64,000 nucleotides of DNA from Sorghum bicolor (GCF_000003195.3 NC_012876.2:48231276-48295275), one strand, 5' to 3'. Positions 11,725 to 24,185 are shown, counted from the stretch's first letter. Program-made: numbers and translations. The notes: generated from the letters alone by a model not told the origin.

Positions 11725-12907
11725 GTATACCGAGGTTAGTAGCAGGAACAGCAGCAGCTATTTGATTTAACTGAGATTCAATCATTTTATAAAAGCTAAT
11801 TTGATTCTTGATGGTAGTAGAGAAATTATCCATTCTATTATTTATATTTTCTAACATTTTCTCATCAGATGCCAATCTATTAGATAGGTTATCCATTAGC
11901 TTTCCTTGATTAGACACTAACTCTCTCAAAGGTGGAAAATTATTATTATTGTCAGAATTTTTACCTTGATAATTACCTGAGTAGTTAGGCCTCTATTGAT
12001 TCCAACCTTGATTTTGTTGAGGATGGTTGTAGTAGTAGTAGTTGTTGTTGTTGTTGATGTAGTTTACGTCCTCAAGCATCTCAGGGCAGTGATTGCCTGA
12101 GTGTCCAGTACCTCCACACTCCTCACAAGTCATGTGAGAGTCGTAGACGTGCATGACTTCTTTCTTATCTCCAGCTTTATCATCGAGCTTCTTCATGAGT
12201 TGGTCTAGCTTTGCAGACAGCATGTCTACCTCCTTGAGCTGATGCATACCTCCACCTCTCTTGCGTGTCTGGGTCCTTTCTTCATTCTAGCCATGGTTGG
12301 ACGCCATCTTCTCCACAAGAGCTGTGGCTTGTGGTATGGTGAGTGATAGGAATGCTCCTCCAGCTGCAGCATCATTGGTCTCGTGGGCACTATTGGCGAG
12401 CCCATGATAAAACGTCTGCATCAGTAGCCAGCTCTCCATTCCATGATGGGGACATTCTAGGATGTAGTCTTGGAAGCGCTCCCATGCTTCTGGAATGGAT
12501 TCATCATGTTGTTGCTGAAAACTTGTAATTTTCCCACGGAGAGCATTGGTCTTGCCCATGGGAAAGAACATAGCCAGAAAGTTCGTGGAGCAGAGTGCCC
12601 ACATAGTATTCTTCTCCTTTGTAGCGTAGAACCCCTGCTTCGCTCTCCCTAACAGTGAGAATGGGAAGAGGCGAAGTAGTATAGCATCTCTCGGGACTCC
12701 TGATATGGTGAATGTGCTGCAAAACTCCAGAAAGTGTTGGAGATGGGCACTAACATCTTCGTGTGCCTTTCCACAGAACTGGTTGGATTGCACCATGTTG
12801 ATAAGTCTTGGCTTGAGCTCAAAGTTGCTGTTGATCTCTGCAGCAGGTCCATTGCGGATGTTGTCCGTAGTGGGAGCTGAGAACTCACGGATCGATTTTT
12901 TCGCCAT
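11725..12907 (-). pseudogene. Athila-like gag of element AD, interrupted by element C
   Basis: The minus-strand gag starts at an ATG at 12907 and is cut off at 11725 by the insertion of element C. Key gag words are visible: LLRLFPFSLLGRAK, FFPMGKTNALRGKI, DESIPEAWERF, CPHHGM and AAAGGAFLSL. A CCHC zinc knuckle (CEECGGTGHSGNHC) follows around 12085-12130, then an Asn/Tyr-rich linker and a helical segment. There are two in-frame TAG stops. One, at 12287-12289, replaces the Trp expected after MASNxG; the other, at 11993-11995, lies in the NQGWNQ/RPNYSG region. Gag of this type packages element RNA. It belongs to the element bounded by LTRs 2584-3713 and 13236-14849. Confidence 0.85.
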
Positions 12908-13210
12908 GGCTTCGAACTCTGAAGACAAGTTCTGGGTGAAACTTCGGTGATCTTCTTGATTGGATCAAGCTTCGTGCTGAAGTGTTGATGATCTCTTCTT
13001 GAGATTGACTCTTGTTTTTTCTGAATAATGCTTCAGGATTGTCAACAAAATTTCCTAGAAGATGTCTTCTATTCATACATTACCATACATAAAATAAAAT
13101 AGAAAAATAACAGGGTAAAACTGTATGAGAGAATTGATAATTTCAATCATATTAGTGATGCGAAAGATGACTCAAAATTCCATATTCATTCCTGATTAGT
13201 AATCAACCTT

Positions 13211-13227
13211 CCCCGACAACGGCGCCA
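13211..13227 (-). other. Primer-binding site (tRNA-Asp type), element AD
   Basis: CCCCGACAACGGCGCCA differs from the tRNA-Asp 3' end by one base. It lies 8 bp from the LTR start at 13236. A second, shorter copy (AACGGCGCCA, 13291-13300) lies about 70 bp inside the LTR. Confidence 0.8.
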
Positions 13228-13235
13228 AAAATGCT

Positions 13236-14849
13236 TGTTGGGCATTCTTAACGTCACTACCAAAAGTAGACTTAGTTTTCTAATTCTGATAACGGCGCCA
13301 AAAATGTCAAACCTATCCCTCATGCCACTTAAGCCAAGTTGTCATCCCCAGCATGACATGAGAGACACGGTATTGAAATATGCAATTGCTCTTCAGAATA
13401 AATAATAAATGAGATCTACAAGCGCACAAATTAATACCGATGTGGTATCGTTATTTATATTTTAACCACTGGGAAGGGATTGCTAAACATCAATGTTGAT
13501 TATGGAAATGGAATATAGAATTGAATATCTATCATTGCATTTGTAACAGAGAGCATTATCTATCTCTTTCATACAGGGATAAGTGTCACATAAAAGATAG
13601 ATAAAGTATGAATGGTGACAAAGTTAATTAATCTAATCAGCATAACTTAGCCACATATAATAATGATAAGCACCTCAATAGATATTCTAGCAAGTCATTA
13701 GCATGGAATTAGGACGAACTACAAGAATATTTCCTAAGTTATTCTTAACTATAAAGTCTAGCAAATCATAGTTAGTGCAATTATACTTGGCAATCATTGC
13801 GAGACAGGACTGCGTCCATGCATAGTGATATTATCAAGGAAGATGAGAAACATAGCAATCACTCCCCTGTAATAATGTTGCTCTGCCAGCCCTATACACG
13901 AGACGGGGACTATATAAGAATCAATGGAGCTATCACTACCACGAACTACCCGCGATCTGGCATATAGGGTACAATCGCAGATAAATACGGTATAGGCACT
14001 ACGCCTACATAATACTTATCATTTACCCACTGTACACATGGATAAACGCTATATGATCCTAAACATATATATAATTCCAATCTAACTAAGCCAAGCATAT
14101 AACTATGATAAACTAAGAACAATATAATTGCAAATATAAACAAGTAGAGCAAAGTCATAACCAATATATTGAAGTAGAACAAAGTCATATTCATAATATT
14201 GAAGAACAAAGATGAACAATTGAAGAATAATAGAGGAATTACCAAGAATCCTCTTGACAGATCCGGAAACCAATCGAAGATTGACTCCTTCTAGTTCTAA
14301 TCCTATGTAGCTATGTTAAACTAGAGATCTATTGATGTGGTGGCTCTAGAGCTTCATCAGAGGCTTCTTCTCCCGAGATGGATAAAGAATTAGGGTTTCT
14401 GAGGGATAGAGGTCCTCTCCTCGAGGGGCCAGGAGGTCTGCTTATATAGTCCTTCCAAATGAATGTGGGCCGTCAGATCAAACTGACATTAATCGCACGG
14501 TTTTCCTTGATCCTTTAGGTCGGTGGAGCATGATCCGCGAAGTTGAACGTGATTGGCTGCCTGGCCAGGGCGGGCGCCCTGCCCCCGGGCCCGTTCGGTC
14601 TCCCATTCGTTCCCATGGCTTCTGGACTCCTCTAGATGTTAGATAATTGTGTGGTACGTTAATATCTCTATGTAAACCCGACGTGTGGGCCTTTCTTCCA
14701 TAATTCCTGATAACCCCCTGTAGAAATAGACAAACACCAAAACTCATGGAATTCTATCAAATAAAACCCTAAGTCTGGATGTTGGTTGCATTTGGATCCT
14801 TTTCTTTGTTTATTTGTTGATTATATTTGATACTTAAGGACCATCAACA
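13236..14849 (-). repeat. 5' LTR of element AD
   Basis: It runs from TGTTGGGCATTC to GGACCATCAACA on the plus strand, with the tRNA-Asp primer site directly to its left. From 13741 onward it matches the LTR at 2584-3713 closely, making the two a pair. The true LTR start may instead be TGTCAAACC at 13305, because a second primer-site-like word precedes that position. Right of 14849 is an unrelated copia LTR, with TTAGG as the expected target duplication. An open frame at 13946-14245 is shared with the partner LTR but looks non-coding. Confidence 0.8.
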
Positions 14850-16766
14850 TTAGGGACTTGCGAACCAATGGGAAGAACAATGTTGACACGATGATTTTCT
14901 CCCGAGGTTCACTTGGTTGCCACCAAGCTACGTCCCCGTTGAGACAAGCTCCAAGGTTGCCGCCGGTCCTCTTGCTAGTGGTGACCCGCAAGTCACACTC
15001 TCCCACGTGGAGTGCTTACTACAAGCTCTAGCACTTGACCCGGCCAGACCACTTGTCGCTCTTCACGTCTCGCTCAACTAGAGTTGCTCTTCGTGATAAC
15101 CGCGGGGTGAGCACCGTACCCCTCACAATCTCTTCTCCGGAGCACCGCACAATCTCCTTGCGTGCTTCGACGGAGTCACAAGCCACCAAGCCATCTAGGA
15201 GGTGGCAACCTCCAAGAGTAACAAGCACCACCGGCTTGCAACACGAACACCTAGTGCCACTCGATGCAATCTCTCAATGCAATGCACTAGAATCACTCAC
15301 TCGCTATTGATTCACACTCTTGCAAGCACAAGTGAGTTAGAGGCTTTCCTGGCACTCCCTAAGCATGGAGACTAAGTCCCAAGGGTGCTCTCCACCAGCC
15401 AAGGCTGGCCACCACTTCTATTTATAGCTCCAAGGGCTAAACTAGCCGTTGCCCCTTCACTAGGCAAAAGTCGTGAGCACCGGACTCACTGGAGGTAGCA
15501 CCGGACGCTAGAACAGTGCGTCTGGTGCTCTAGAAACAGCCACGTGTCACTAGCCGTTTGAACTTGACCGTTGCCGCCAATGGCTAGCACACGCACGCGC
15601 GTTTGGAACAGTAGCACCGGACGCTCTGCTGCTTCACATCGGACGGGTCCTGTGCGCACCGGACGCATACGCAGAGAGCAACGCAAACTTGCAGCAGCAC
15701 CGGACTCTCAGCGTCCTGTGACACAAGACTCGTCCTGTGCGCACCAGACCCGTATGCAGAGAGCAACGCAAACTTGCAGCAGCATCGGACTCTCACCGTC
15801 TTGTGCACACCAGACTCGTCCTGTGCGCACCGGACTCATAGCGTCCTGTGCCTGCAGTTCAACTTGTTAGGTTGCTAACTTCTAGCTCCGAACTCCGAAT
15901 TTGATGATCTTGGACATTTTGGAAAGCTTACTTAGAGTGCTATCCAATCTATATGAATACTCAATCCAAATCAAAATGGATCAAAGCATTATTACAATCT
16001 AAAAGCCATCCTAATGTTCGGAGAACACCGAAAGACTTCTCTCTTCTCTAAGTTGAACAAAATCAACTCCAACACGTTCTCCTTTGCAAATGTGCCAACA
16101 CCACCAAGTGTACACCACCATGTGCAAGTGTGTTAGCATTTTCACAAATATTTTCCCGAAGGAGTTAGCCTCTCAACTTGCCACGCCACTCGATCCTAAC
16201 ACGTATGCAAAGATAGATCGCTCAAGTGGCACTAGATGACCGATATGCAAACAAGTTTGCCCCTCTTGATAGTACGGCCATCTATCCTAAATCCGGTCAT
16301 AAACTTCACTACACACCTATGACCGGTGAAATGGAAATGCCCAAGGTTATACCTTTGCCTTGTGCTTTCCATTCCATCTCCTCCAATGTTGACGCAACAC
16401 ATGCACCAACCAATCACCAAATGATATGATCCACTTCATATCATCACGTGACCGTATTGGTTCATCGATCTTGACCTCACTTGCTCTTCACCGTTGCCTC
16501 GGTACATCGGCGCCAAGTCTTGCTTAAGCTTCACCGTCACACGCGGTCCCTCGCTTCAAAGCCTCTGACTTGCCCTTCACTCTTGCAACTGGTTCATCGA
16601 GCCAAGCCTCATCTTGATCTTCTCCACCATGGTCACATGACTCCATGTCATGTCTCATATGCAATGAGCTCCTCCATCATCATATAATCACCTGTGTATC
16701 TCATATAAACACTATTAGTCCACCTAAGTTGGCACTCAATTACCAAAACCAAACAAGGACCTTTCA
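14850..16766 (-). repeat. Sirevirus-like copia LTR fragment (left end lost to element AD)
   Basis: The segment shares the word TTTTCTCCCGAGGTTCAC and the following layout with the complete copia LTRs at 18982-20851 and 27338-29210, and it ends in GGACCTTTCA as they end in GGGCTTTCA. It also carries its own cluster of ACCGGAC-type repeats (about 15474-15850). Its left end is missing because element AD was inserted. It interrupts an exon of the antisense ORF at 16767. No coding region is seen. Confidence 0.75.
15474..15850. repeat. CACCGGAC(G/T) repeat cluster in copia LTR
   Basis: This is a run of direct and inverted words of the form GCACCGGACGC, GCACCGGACTC and GCGTCTGGTGC. The same kind of array occupies the middle of the two complete copia LTRs in the window. 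Palindromic CACCGGAC/GTCCGGTG motifs are described for Sirevirus LTRs, so this helps to identify the fragment. Confidence 0.7.
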
Positions 16767-16927
16767 AAAGTACTAATCATAAAGTTATTGCCGATGAATT
16801 TTTCACATAAACACCATCATCATCCTTAGCATCTGCAACTGCAGATATTCAATCAGCAAATCCAGCCGATCAAGGCACAATACAAGTTGCATACCTAAGT
16901 CAAAGGCAAGAAATCACCCTGAAACAA
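16767..16927 (+). pseudogene. Antisense ORF of Tat-like element, exon 1 remnant
   Basis: The last exon piece left of element N reads in frame through QVAYLSQRQEITLKQ and ends CAA|GTAAGC at 16927/16928, a good 5' splice site. The frame continues in phase in exon 2 at 37776. An in-frame TAA lies at 16808-16810. Upstream coding sequence is cut off at 16767 by a copia LTR. In Tat-lineage gypsy elements, an extra ORF in antisense orientation downstream of pol is known and is sometimes related to the plant mobile domain. This ORF fits that position, though I cannot name a domain from the piece seen. Confidence 0.6.
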
Positions 16928-16989
16928 GTAAGCCACCTGATTTGTTCGATTTTATATTATCTACGTCTAATCCTGACTAACTCATCTTC
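16928..16989 (+). other. 5' part of intron split by element N
   Basis: GTAAGC starts the intron, and a CTGACTAAC branch-point-like word lies near 16973-16981. The 3' part is 37762-37775 (TCTTCTATTTTTAG). Without element N and one copy of the target duplication TCTTC (16985-16989 / 37757-37761), the intron would be 76 nt, a usual plant size. Confidence 0.7.
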
Positions 16990-18435
16990 TGATGAGACCA
17001 TACCAAGGCAATCAACATTGAAGCATCCACTCAAGGTGAAAGCTAAACTTAATTCCAAATCATTTAGGGTTCCACATACAAGGCTACTACTTGGTTTATA
17101 TGATTATAGATTTAAACACCTTGCTATCATGGAACAAGAAGATTGCAATGTTATCACAACATTACAAACCGATGGCCTAGCACAACTCTTTGGATCAGAA
17201 GAGTCAGAGTCGAGGACGACTCCTTTTCAAGAGTGGGAGGATGATGACAACATGCCAACTCATCATATGATGGAACATAATGAGCATTCACCATGCAAAA
17301 CAAGTGAACATAAACATTATACACCTACACGATGTTCTGCCAAAAGGAAACAAGAGCAGGTGAATTTGTTCCAAACTAAATTTGAGATTGAAATATTTAA
17401 GGATGTTATACTACCTAAGTGTTGTACCTTGATTGTACTCAGGTATATCAGAGAAGAGAAGGATGAATCGGACCCTGAAGAACGGACCAGTGCAAGTCCT
17501 AGAAGACACTACAAAACGGATCAGAGAGTCAAAAACGGACCAGTGGAAGTCAAGAACAGAGCAGTGAAAAGAAATCTTCATAACCTTTTATTCACAAAAG
17601 CTATGAAGGCCCATGAGGACTTGTTGGAATGCTTGTCGAGTCTGCTTTCCAATGCCTCAAATCTCATTCCAATTGGACATCGTAATCAAGAGTTATGCTT
17701 GGATTAGTCAAGACTGCTGAGAAGGTCAACAGTCTGTCGTGACAGAATGTTGGTACAAAATGCTGTGCAAAACTGTACCAATCTACAACGTTTCATGGTG
17801 CATGTCATACATTGATGGAAAGCTCTTGGAGTCTAGTTTCACACCTAAGAAACGGTTCATCATTTGGACTTCCCAATAATAAGTTATGGTCAGTTTCTTG
17901 GAAACTGCTTTAGAGGCCAATAGTCTCGCGAAGCCAGTTCGGGAATCCATTCCGAGGGTAGCTTTTACACTGCCTTCCCTCAGAAACTCTATTTCGTTTT
18001 CATACCTATCTAGGAGAGTTGTTCCTAGTATAAATATCCCCTACCTCTAAGCTAATAGCAACCTTTGATCATTTTGATAAACTACATGATATTGCAGCCG
18101 CGCTGCTGAGTGCCTTACTCAATCTTTGTTCTTCCTTGTTCTTCATGGACTTGTGAAGTGAATCCTCTGGGTTCCCCTGCTTCGTGCTCTACGGCTTCCG
18201 TTTGGCTGCGCCGTATTGTGTGGATTAGTTCTTGATTGTGGTTCTGCGGTCGTTCAGAGATCGAGTTGAAGTCTTCGTGGTTTTGGTGCCTCTCTCCCCG
18301 TCGCTTGGTCACATGCAACCTTTGTTAGGTATAAAGCTAGTTACCCGCTATTCGTAGCAAGTTATTCTTGTTCTTTTGATCTACTGTCGTGAAGATTGGG
18401 CCACGCTCATACCGATCCATATCGATAGCCTATCA
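16990..18435 (+). repeat. 5' LTR of element N
   Basis: It starts TGATGAGACC and ends GCCTATCA, and is followed after two bases by a tRNA-Met-type primer site. It matches 36357-37756. TCTTC precedes it and also follows the partner LTR. Near its 5' end, the LTR contains a 229-codon open frame that is also open in the other copy. Compared with the 3' LTR, it has an extra stretch near 17955-18015. Confidence 0.92.
17018..17707 (+). CDS. Open frame inside element N LTR (tail of a pol-like ORF)
   Basis: The 229-codon frame sits wholly in the 5' LTR. The same frame in the 3' LTR is the C-terminal part of a longer ORF (36007-37074) that enters from the interior across the polypurine tract. Both copies remain open with about twenty amino-acid differences. 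It has the segments FRVPHTRLLLGLYD, a His/Glu-rich middle and CTLIVLRYI. Grass gypsy elements are known in which the pol tail, with a TR(A/S)RAK-like segment and a C(V/M)IRY-like segment, runs into the LTR. TPTRCSAKRKQEQV followed by TLIVLRY resembles that layout. Here in the 5' LTR it has no obvious upstream promoter and may be only a by-product of LTR duplication. Confidence 0.5.
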   Translation: MKHPLKVKAKLNSKSFRVPHTRLLLGLYDYRFKHLAIMEQEDCNVITTLQTDGLAQLFGSEESESRTTPFQEWEDDDNMPTHHMMEHNEHSPCKTSEHKHYTPTRCSAKRKQEQVNLFQTKFEIEIFKDVILPKCCTLIVLRYIREEKDESDPEERTSASPRRHYKTDQRVKNGPVEVKNRAVKRNLHNLLFTKAMKAHEDLLECLSSLLSNASNLIPIGHRNQELCLD

Positions 18436-18437
18436 AC

Positions 18438-18449
18438 TGGTATCAAAGC
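18438..18449 (+). other. Primer-binding site (tRNA-iMet type), element N
   Basis: TGGTATCAAAGC differs by one base from TGGTATCAGAGC, the complement of the plant initiator tRNA-Met 3' end. It lies two bases after the LTR end, as expected. Confidence 0.85.
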
Positions 18450-18981
18450 TTTCGTTGTCACGGTAGGTCTCACAATCATCCACATATCTACCTTTAGTTT
18501 ATCTATCGTTTGTTACTGTTTTGTTCATCACCTATAGTCCACTAAAAAAGCCACAAAAAAAATCCTAAAGCCCTTTGATGGTACTGTTATCTTGTGTTTT
18601 TGTGTTCATCAAGTTGCTAATCACCCTCTTTACATATATTGTGTTGTGTTTCATTTGTTATCCGCACCCCTGTTAGTAGAAAAAAGAGTTCAAAAAAAGT
18701 CAAAGAAAAAAAATCAAAGAAAAGAAAAGAGAAAGAACAGAAAAAGTAGAAGAAGAGGAAAGGGGTTGTATTGCGGTTTGCTCACTAAAAATTCAGTTTA
18801 CATATTCAGATTCTTGTTGATTTATATAACAGCAACATTATATCTTTTGAGCACATCAAACCACTTGATTTTCAGTACCGTAGCCTCCCTTGTTTAGCCA
18901 CCTATAGCTCCACCAAAAACTGAAACCAGGACATTTGACTCGTAATCCTTGCGACCTCAGAATCACTTCTGTTGAGCTGCT
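18450..18981 (+). mobile_element. Leader of element N (first part)
   Basis: This is non-coding leader between the primer site and the copia insertion. It includes an A-rich, lysine-codon-like run near 18680-18760. The leader continues at 29216 after the inserted copia element. TSD copy CTGCT is at 18977-18981. Confidence 0.65.
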
Positions 18982-20851
18982 TGAAAGGTCCTAATATGGC
19001 TAGAAGGGGGTGAATAGCCTATTTAAGAATTCAACAAACTCACTAGAGCAAGAGGTTAGTAAATAACAAAGCGAAGCTTTTTGCTCTAGCTCTAATGGGG
19101 TGTTTGCAAGCCACCTATCCAACAATTCTAGTTGATATAATCACTAGGCACACAAGAGCTATGTCACTACTTACACTAGAAAGCTACCTAAAGTTTCTAT
19201 ACAAGTAAGTAAGCTACTCTAGTTTGCGGGAATGTAAAGAGATGGTTTGAACTTTATACCGCCGCGTAGAGGGGATGAACCAATCAATAAAATGAAGTCC
19301 AATCACCGGGAGAAATCCAATGAACAATCACAATGGAGACTCACAATTTTTCTCCCGAGGTTCACGTGCTTGCCGGCACGCTACGTCCCCGTTGTGTTGA
19401 CCAACACTTGGTGGTTCGGTGGTTAAGAGGTGTAGCACGAACCTCGTCCTCACTAGGACACCACAAGAACCTACCCACAAGTGAGGTAACTCAATGACAT
19501 GAGCACTTTACTAGAGTTACCTTTTGGCTCTCCGCCGGGGAAGGTACAAGACCCCTCACAATCACCGGGAGATGGCCACGAACAATCACCAACTCGTGCC
19601 AATCCTCCTCTGCTGCTCCAAGCCGTCTAGGTGGCGGCAACCACCAAGAGTAATAAGAAAACCGCAGCCAAATCGATCCCCAAGCAAAGATGTATCACTC
19701 AAGCAAATGCACTTGGAATCACTCCCAATCTCACAAAGATGTATAATCTATGAAGGAGATGAGTGAGAGGTGTTTGCCTAGGCTCACAAGGATGTCATGT
19801 ATGTTAGAATACCAAGAGAGTAAGCCCTAAGCCGGCCAACAACTATTTATAAGCCCCTCAAACAAATAGAGCCGTTGGCTCTTTCTCTGGGTGAAACTCG
19901 GGGTCACCGGACGCTCTTAAAGGGGCACCGGACGCTCAGCACCTGCGTCCGGTGCTCCAACGTCAGCCACGTGTCGCCTTTTGAAACGTTCGCGTCAGAG
20001 TCTAACGGTCACCTGCAGTGCACCGGACGCTGAGCAAGTTAGCACCGGACGCATGCGCAGAGAGTTCAGCAAAAACGCCCGCACACCGGACGCTAACCAC
20101 CGGACGCTCAAGCCAGCGTCCGGTGCCTATCGTCTGGTGCCTTACCCTAGCTGGGCCAGGCACTGTCTGCACTGGACGCTTAGACGCAGCGTCCGGTGCT
20201 CCAGAAGCCAGCGTCCGGTGAGTGTTTTCTCAGCGAGAAACACTCCCGCAATTTCTCCAAATTTCCCACCGGCGCAATAGAAAATATGCACTTCATTTTC
20301 TCGAAAAGCGCCGAATCCCGCCTCGCAAGCTCAGCAGGAGGGAGAGAGGAACCCATCCTCTCTCTACCCATGAAACTCCACCTCCATCTCAAAGTGTGCC
20401 AACACCACAACATGTGTAAACCAACATGAGCACGTGTGTTAGCATTTTCACAATCATTTTCTTCGAAGGAGTTAAGTTAGCTCACTAGGTTCTAAATGCA
20501 TGCACATGAACAATGACACCTAGTGGCACTTGATAACCGCTTAGCCAAAGAATTCCCCTCTTTATAGTATGGCTATCTACCCTAAATGTGATCACACCCT
20601 CTATGGTGTCTTGATCACCAAAACCAAAACCCTAAGCAATACCTTTGCCTTGATCTCCATAGGGTTTTGTTTTTCTCTTTCTTCTTTTCCAAGTTGAGCA
20701 CTTGATCATCTTGTGGTCATCACCATCATCACCATGATCATCACTTGCTCCATTACTTGGCATGTACCAACCTCATTAAGTCTACACACACTTAGCATAG
20801 AGGTTAGTACTAGGGTTTCATCAATTATCCAAAACCAAACTAGGGCTTTCA
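18982..20851 (-). repeat. 3' LTR of copia element M
   Basis: This 1870-bp LTR starts TGAAAGGTCC and ends GGGCTTTCA. It is flanked on the left by CTGCT, which recurs right of the partner LTR (29211-29215), and on the right by a minus-strand polypurine tract, so it is the 3' LTR. In the part compared by eye (first ~880 bp), about 2% of positions differ from the partner, which points to a fairly recent insertion. Near 20310-20352 it carries about 43 bp that the partner lacks. Confidence 0.95.
19905..20225. repeat. CACCGGACGC direct/inverted repeat array in LTR (3' copy)
   Basis: I count about six CACCGGACGC and four GCGTCCGGTG words here, several of them paired as potential hairpins. The other LTR (28260-28626) has more copies, because a short unit ending CACCGGACGCTC is duplicated at about 28274-28318. 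CpG-rich palindromes of this form are described for Sirevirus LTRs and may be regulatory or targets of small RNAs. Confidence 0.8.
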
Positions 20852-20866
20852 ATCTCCCCCTTTTTT
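20852..20866 (-). other. Polypurine tract of copia element M
   Basis: On the minus strand this reads AAAAAAGGGGGAGAT directly before the LTR start TGAAAGCCC. AAAGGGGGAGA-type tracts are usual for Sireviruses. Confidence 0.85.
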
Positions 20867-21962
20867 GTAATTGATGACAACCCTTCTTACAAAGATTTTC
20901 AATAAAATTTTCTTGGATTCATGTTGCTTGCCCAAGCATTTTACCATGTGCAAAGGTTATGGACAAGTTTCATAAACCCAAAATGGTAGCAATTGCTCCC
21001 ACTACATATGTGCTAAGAGTTTGAATTTAAAAGCTTGCACATATGCTTGAATAGGAAACATAGGAGTCAATTTCTACCAAATGATGCTAAGGTGTAAAGA
21101 ATGGACCTTTGAAGCGTGATACCAATTGGAGTTGCCAATATACACCATCCTTAGCACCATTAGTAACTAGACATTCACAAACTAGAACACCCCGTGAGAT
21201 CAACATTATGAACAAGGTTCTAGTACTACTTGTGAAATAACTTAAAAGTCTAGTTGCACTTCCTATGCATGCTAGTTCTTCATTTGATCAATCAAACCTA
21301 TAACTAGCATACACCACACATCAAGGCATTTGAGAGAAAGCTTCTAAAGCTAATGCAAATGCAAGCAACCATATGTGATGCACATACAAATGCAACATAC
21401 AAGTTTATGAGCTTGCTCCCCCTACTTGTGTGCTTCAAAATTTTAATTGATCCCCTTCTTTTATCATGTTACTCCCTTATCTTAAATCTTTGGGAAATTT
21501 TCTCCCCCTTTGTCATCAAAGACCACAAAAGGTGAGCTCAAATTTTAGATAGGTTAGTGTGAAACCATGTGAAGTGAGATCATTTTCCCAAATTTGGTCC
21601 AATCTAGATTACTTGCCTAAGATATTTAACTCGGTTTGATCCAAGGACAAGCTTCTTCACACCTCCAAATAAGGGTTATCTTGTACCATGTTGAGTTAAA
21701 CACTTATAGCTCATATTCTAGATCAAACACTAGGATTGCAAGCCCACAAACATGTCATATGCTACCACTAGATCAAGTCAAGCATAAAAGCAATAGTGGT
21801 ACCATACAAGCATCAAATTCATTTGATTTTCATGAAAGATCCTAAGACATGTAAGGAATGACTAGATGCACTACACAAGTCCTTAGCATAGGATGAATGA
21901 CATGTCAAACAATTTCACCTTGCTTTGCTCGAAGGAGAGGCATGTCATATAGTGGGGGTGCA

Positions 21963-24185
21963 TCAACACATATTTGAGAAGTCAAGTATGTTCAATTCAT
22001 TCCTTAGCTTGCAAAACCTCTTCTCATCAAGTGGCTTGGTGAATATATCGGCAAGTTGGTCATCGGTGCCTATGCTCTTAATGCAAATGTCCCCTTTTTG
22101 TTGGTGATCTCTTATGAAATGATGGCGGACATCTATATGCTTTGTTCTTGAGTGTTGAACCGGATTGTTGGTGAGCTTCACGGCACTTTCATTGTCACAT
22201 AGCAATGGCACTTGTTTGAAGTTGATTCCAAAGTCCTTCAATGTTGCCTTCATCCATAGGATTTGTGCACAACAACTACCGGCCGCAATATACTCCGCTT
22301 CGGCGGTTGATAGTGCAACACTATTTTGCTTTTTGGATGACCATGAGACAAGTGATCTACCCAATAGTTGACATGTGCCCGATGTGCTTCTTCTTTCAAC
22401 TTTGCATCCCGCATAGTCCGAATCGGAATATCCAACAAGTTCAAACTTTGCACCTTTGGGATACCACAAACCAACATTTTGGGTATGCTTCAAGTACCTC
22501 AATATTCTTTTTGTTGCTTTCAAATGACTTTCTCTTGGTGAGGCTTGGAATCTTGCACACATGCATACACTAAACATGACATCCGGTCTTGATGCGGTCA
22601 CATAGAGTAGACTTCCAATCATAGACCGATACAACTTTTGATCCACCATATTTCCACTTGTATCACTATCTAGGCTTCCATTTGTTCCCATTAGAGTGCT
22701 AATTGCCTTTGCATCATCCATACCAAACTTCTTGAGCATGTCTTTTATGTACTTGCCTTGACTGACAAATGTGCCATTCTTCAATTGCTTGATTTGAAGA
22801 CCAAGGAAGTAACTAAGCTCTCCAATCATTGACATCTCAAACTCACTAGCCATCATGTTGCCAAACTCCTCACAAAATTCTTGGTTGGTTGATCCAAATA
22901 TGATATCATCAACATATATTTGCAACACAAACAAGTCATTGCCAATCTTCTTGGTGAAGAGAGTGGTGTCAACCTTGCCCATCTTGAAACCTTTAGAGAG
23001 TAAGAAATCTCTCAATCTCTCATACCATGCTCTTGGTGCTTGCTTCAAACCATACAATGCCTTTCTAAGCTTGTAAACATGGTTGGGTTTCTTGTCATCT
23101 TCAAAACCGGGAGGTTGCTCAACATAGACTTCTTCATTGATATAGCCATTGAGAAATGCACTTTTCACATCCATTTGATATAACTTGATGTTATGAGCAC
23201 AAGCATAGGCCAACAAGATCCTAATTGCTTCCAATCCTGCAACCGGGGCATATGTTTCACCAAAGTCAAGACCTTCAACTTGAGTATAGCCTTGTGCTAC
23301 CAATCTTGCTTTGTTCCTTACAACTATCCCATCTTGATCTTGTTTGTTGCAAAAGACCCATCTAGTACCAATGACATTATGATCACTAGGCCTCTCAACT
23401 AATTCCCATACTTGATTTCTCTTGAAATTGTTAAGCTCTTCATGCATAGCATTGACCCAATCAACATCTCTCAATGCTTCATCAATCTTCTTTGGCTCAA
23501 TGTGAGACACAAAGGAGAAATGCTCACAAAATGATGCTAATCTTGATCTAGTTTGCACTCCTCTTTGAATGTCACCTATGATATGATCCAATGGATGATC
23601 TCTTGCAATATTTGTTGGTTGGAGTATTTGCACTTGATTGCTTGCACTTGGTTGATCATGAGATGATGTACTAGCTTGTTGATCTTGCACTTGAGTACCA
23701 CTTGTATTAGCTTGATTTTGATCATGAGAACCACTAGTTTGCACATTGGATGTAGGAAGCACTTGATCTTTGTCATCTTCATCATCAATCACCTCTCTTG
23801 GCCTTAAATCACCAATATCCATATTTTTCATTGCATCGGCCAATTGAGTGCCTCTCACATCATCTAGATTCTCATCTTCCTCTTGAGAGCCATTGGTTTC
23901 ATCAAATTCAACATCATGCACTTCTTCTAGAGTACCACTAGCCAAATTCCACACTCTATAAGCTTTGCTAGTAGTAGAGTAACCAAGCAAGAATCCTTCA
24001 TCACATTTCTTTTTAAATTTACTCAATCTAGTGCCTTTCTTCAATATGTAGCATTTGCAACCAAAAACCCGAAAATATGCAATGTTGGGCTTTCGTCCAT
24101 TCAAGAGCTCATATGGAGTCTTCTCCATCATTGGGTGACAATAGAGTCGGTTGCTATAGTAGCAAGCCGTGTTGATTGCTTCGGC
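21963..24185 (-). pseudogene. Copia M pol: integrase end, reverse transcriptase and RNase H
   Basis: This segment of the single gag-pol frame lies after the TAG at 24186. It begins with the integrase C-terminal [14 protein letters not shown] and FRVFGCKCY motifs, then an acidic linker. The copia reverse transcriptase (RVT_2) follows, with [26 protein letters not shown] and the catalytic YVDD near 22910. The RNase H region has [22 protein letters not shown] and RTKHID, and the last codon lies at 21963. Within this segment I see no further stop and no frameshift, so all RT and RNase H catalytic motifs look intact. One odd residue is Gly in [10 protein letters not shown], where Arg is usual. The domain order, integrase before RT, is that of Ty1/copia. 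Confidence 0.93.
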
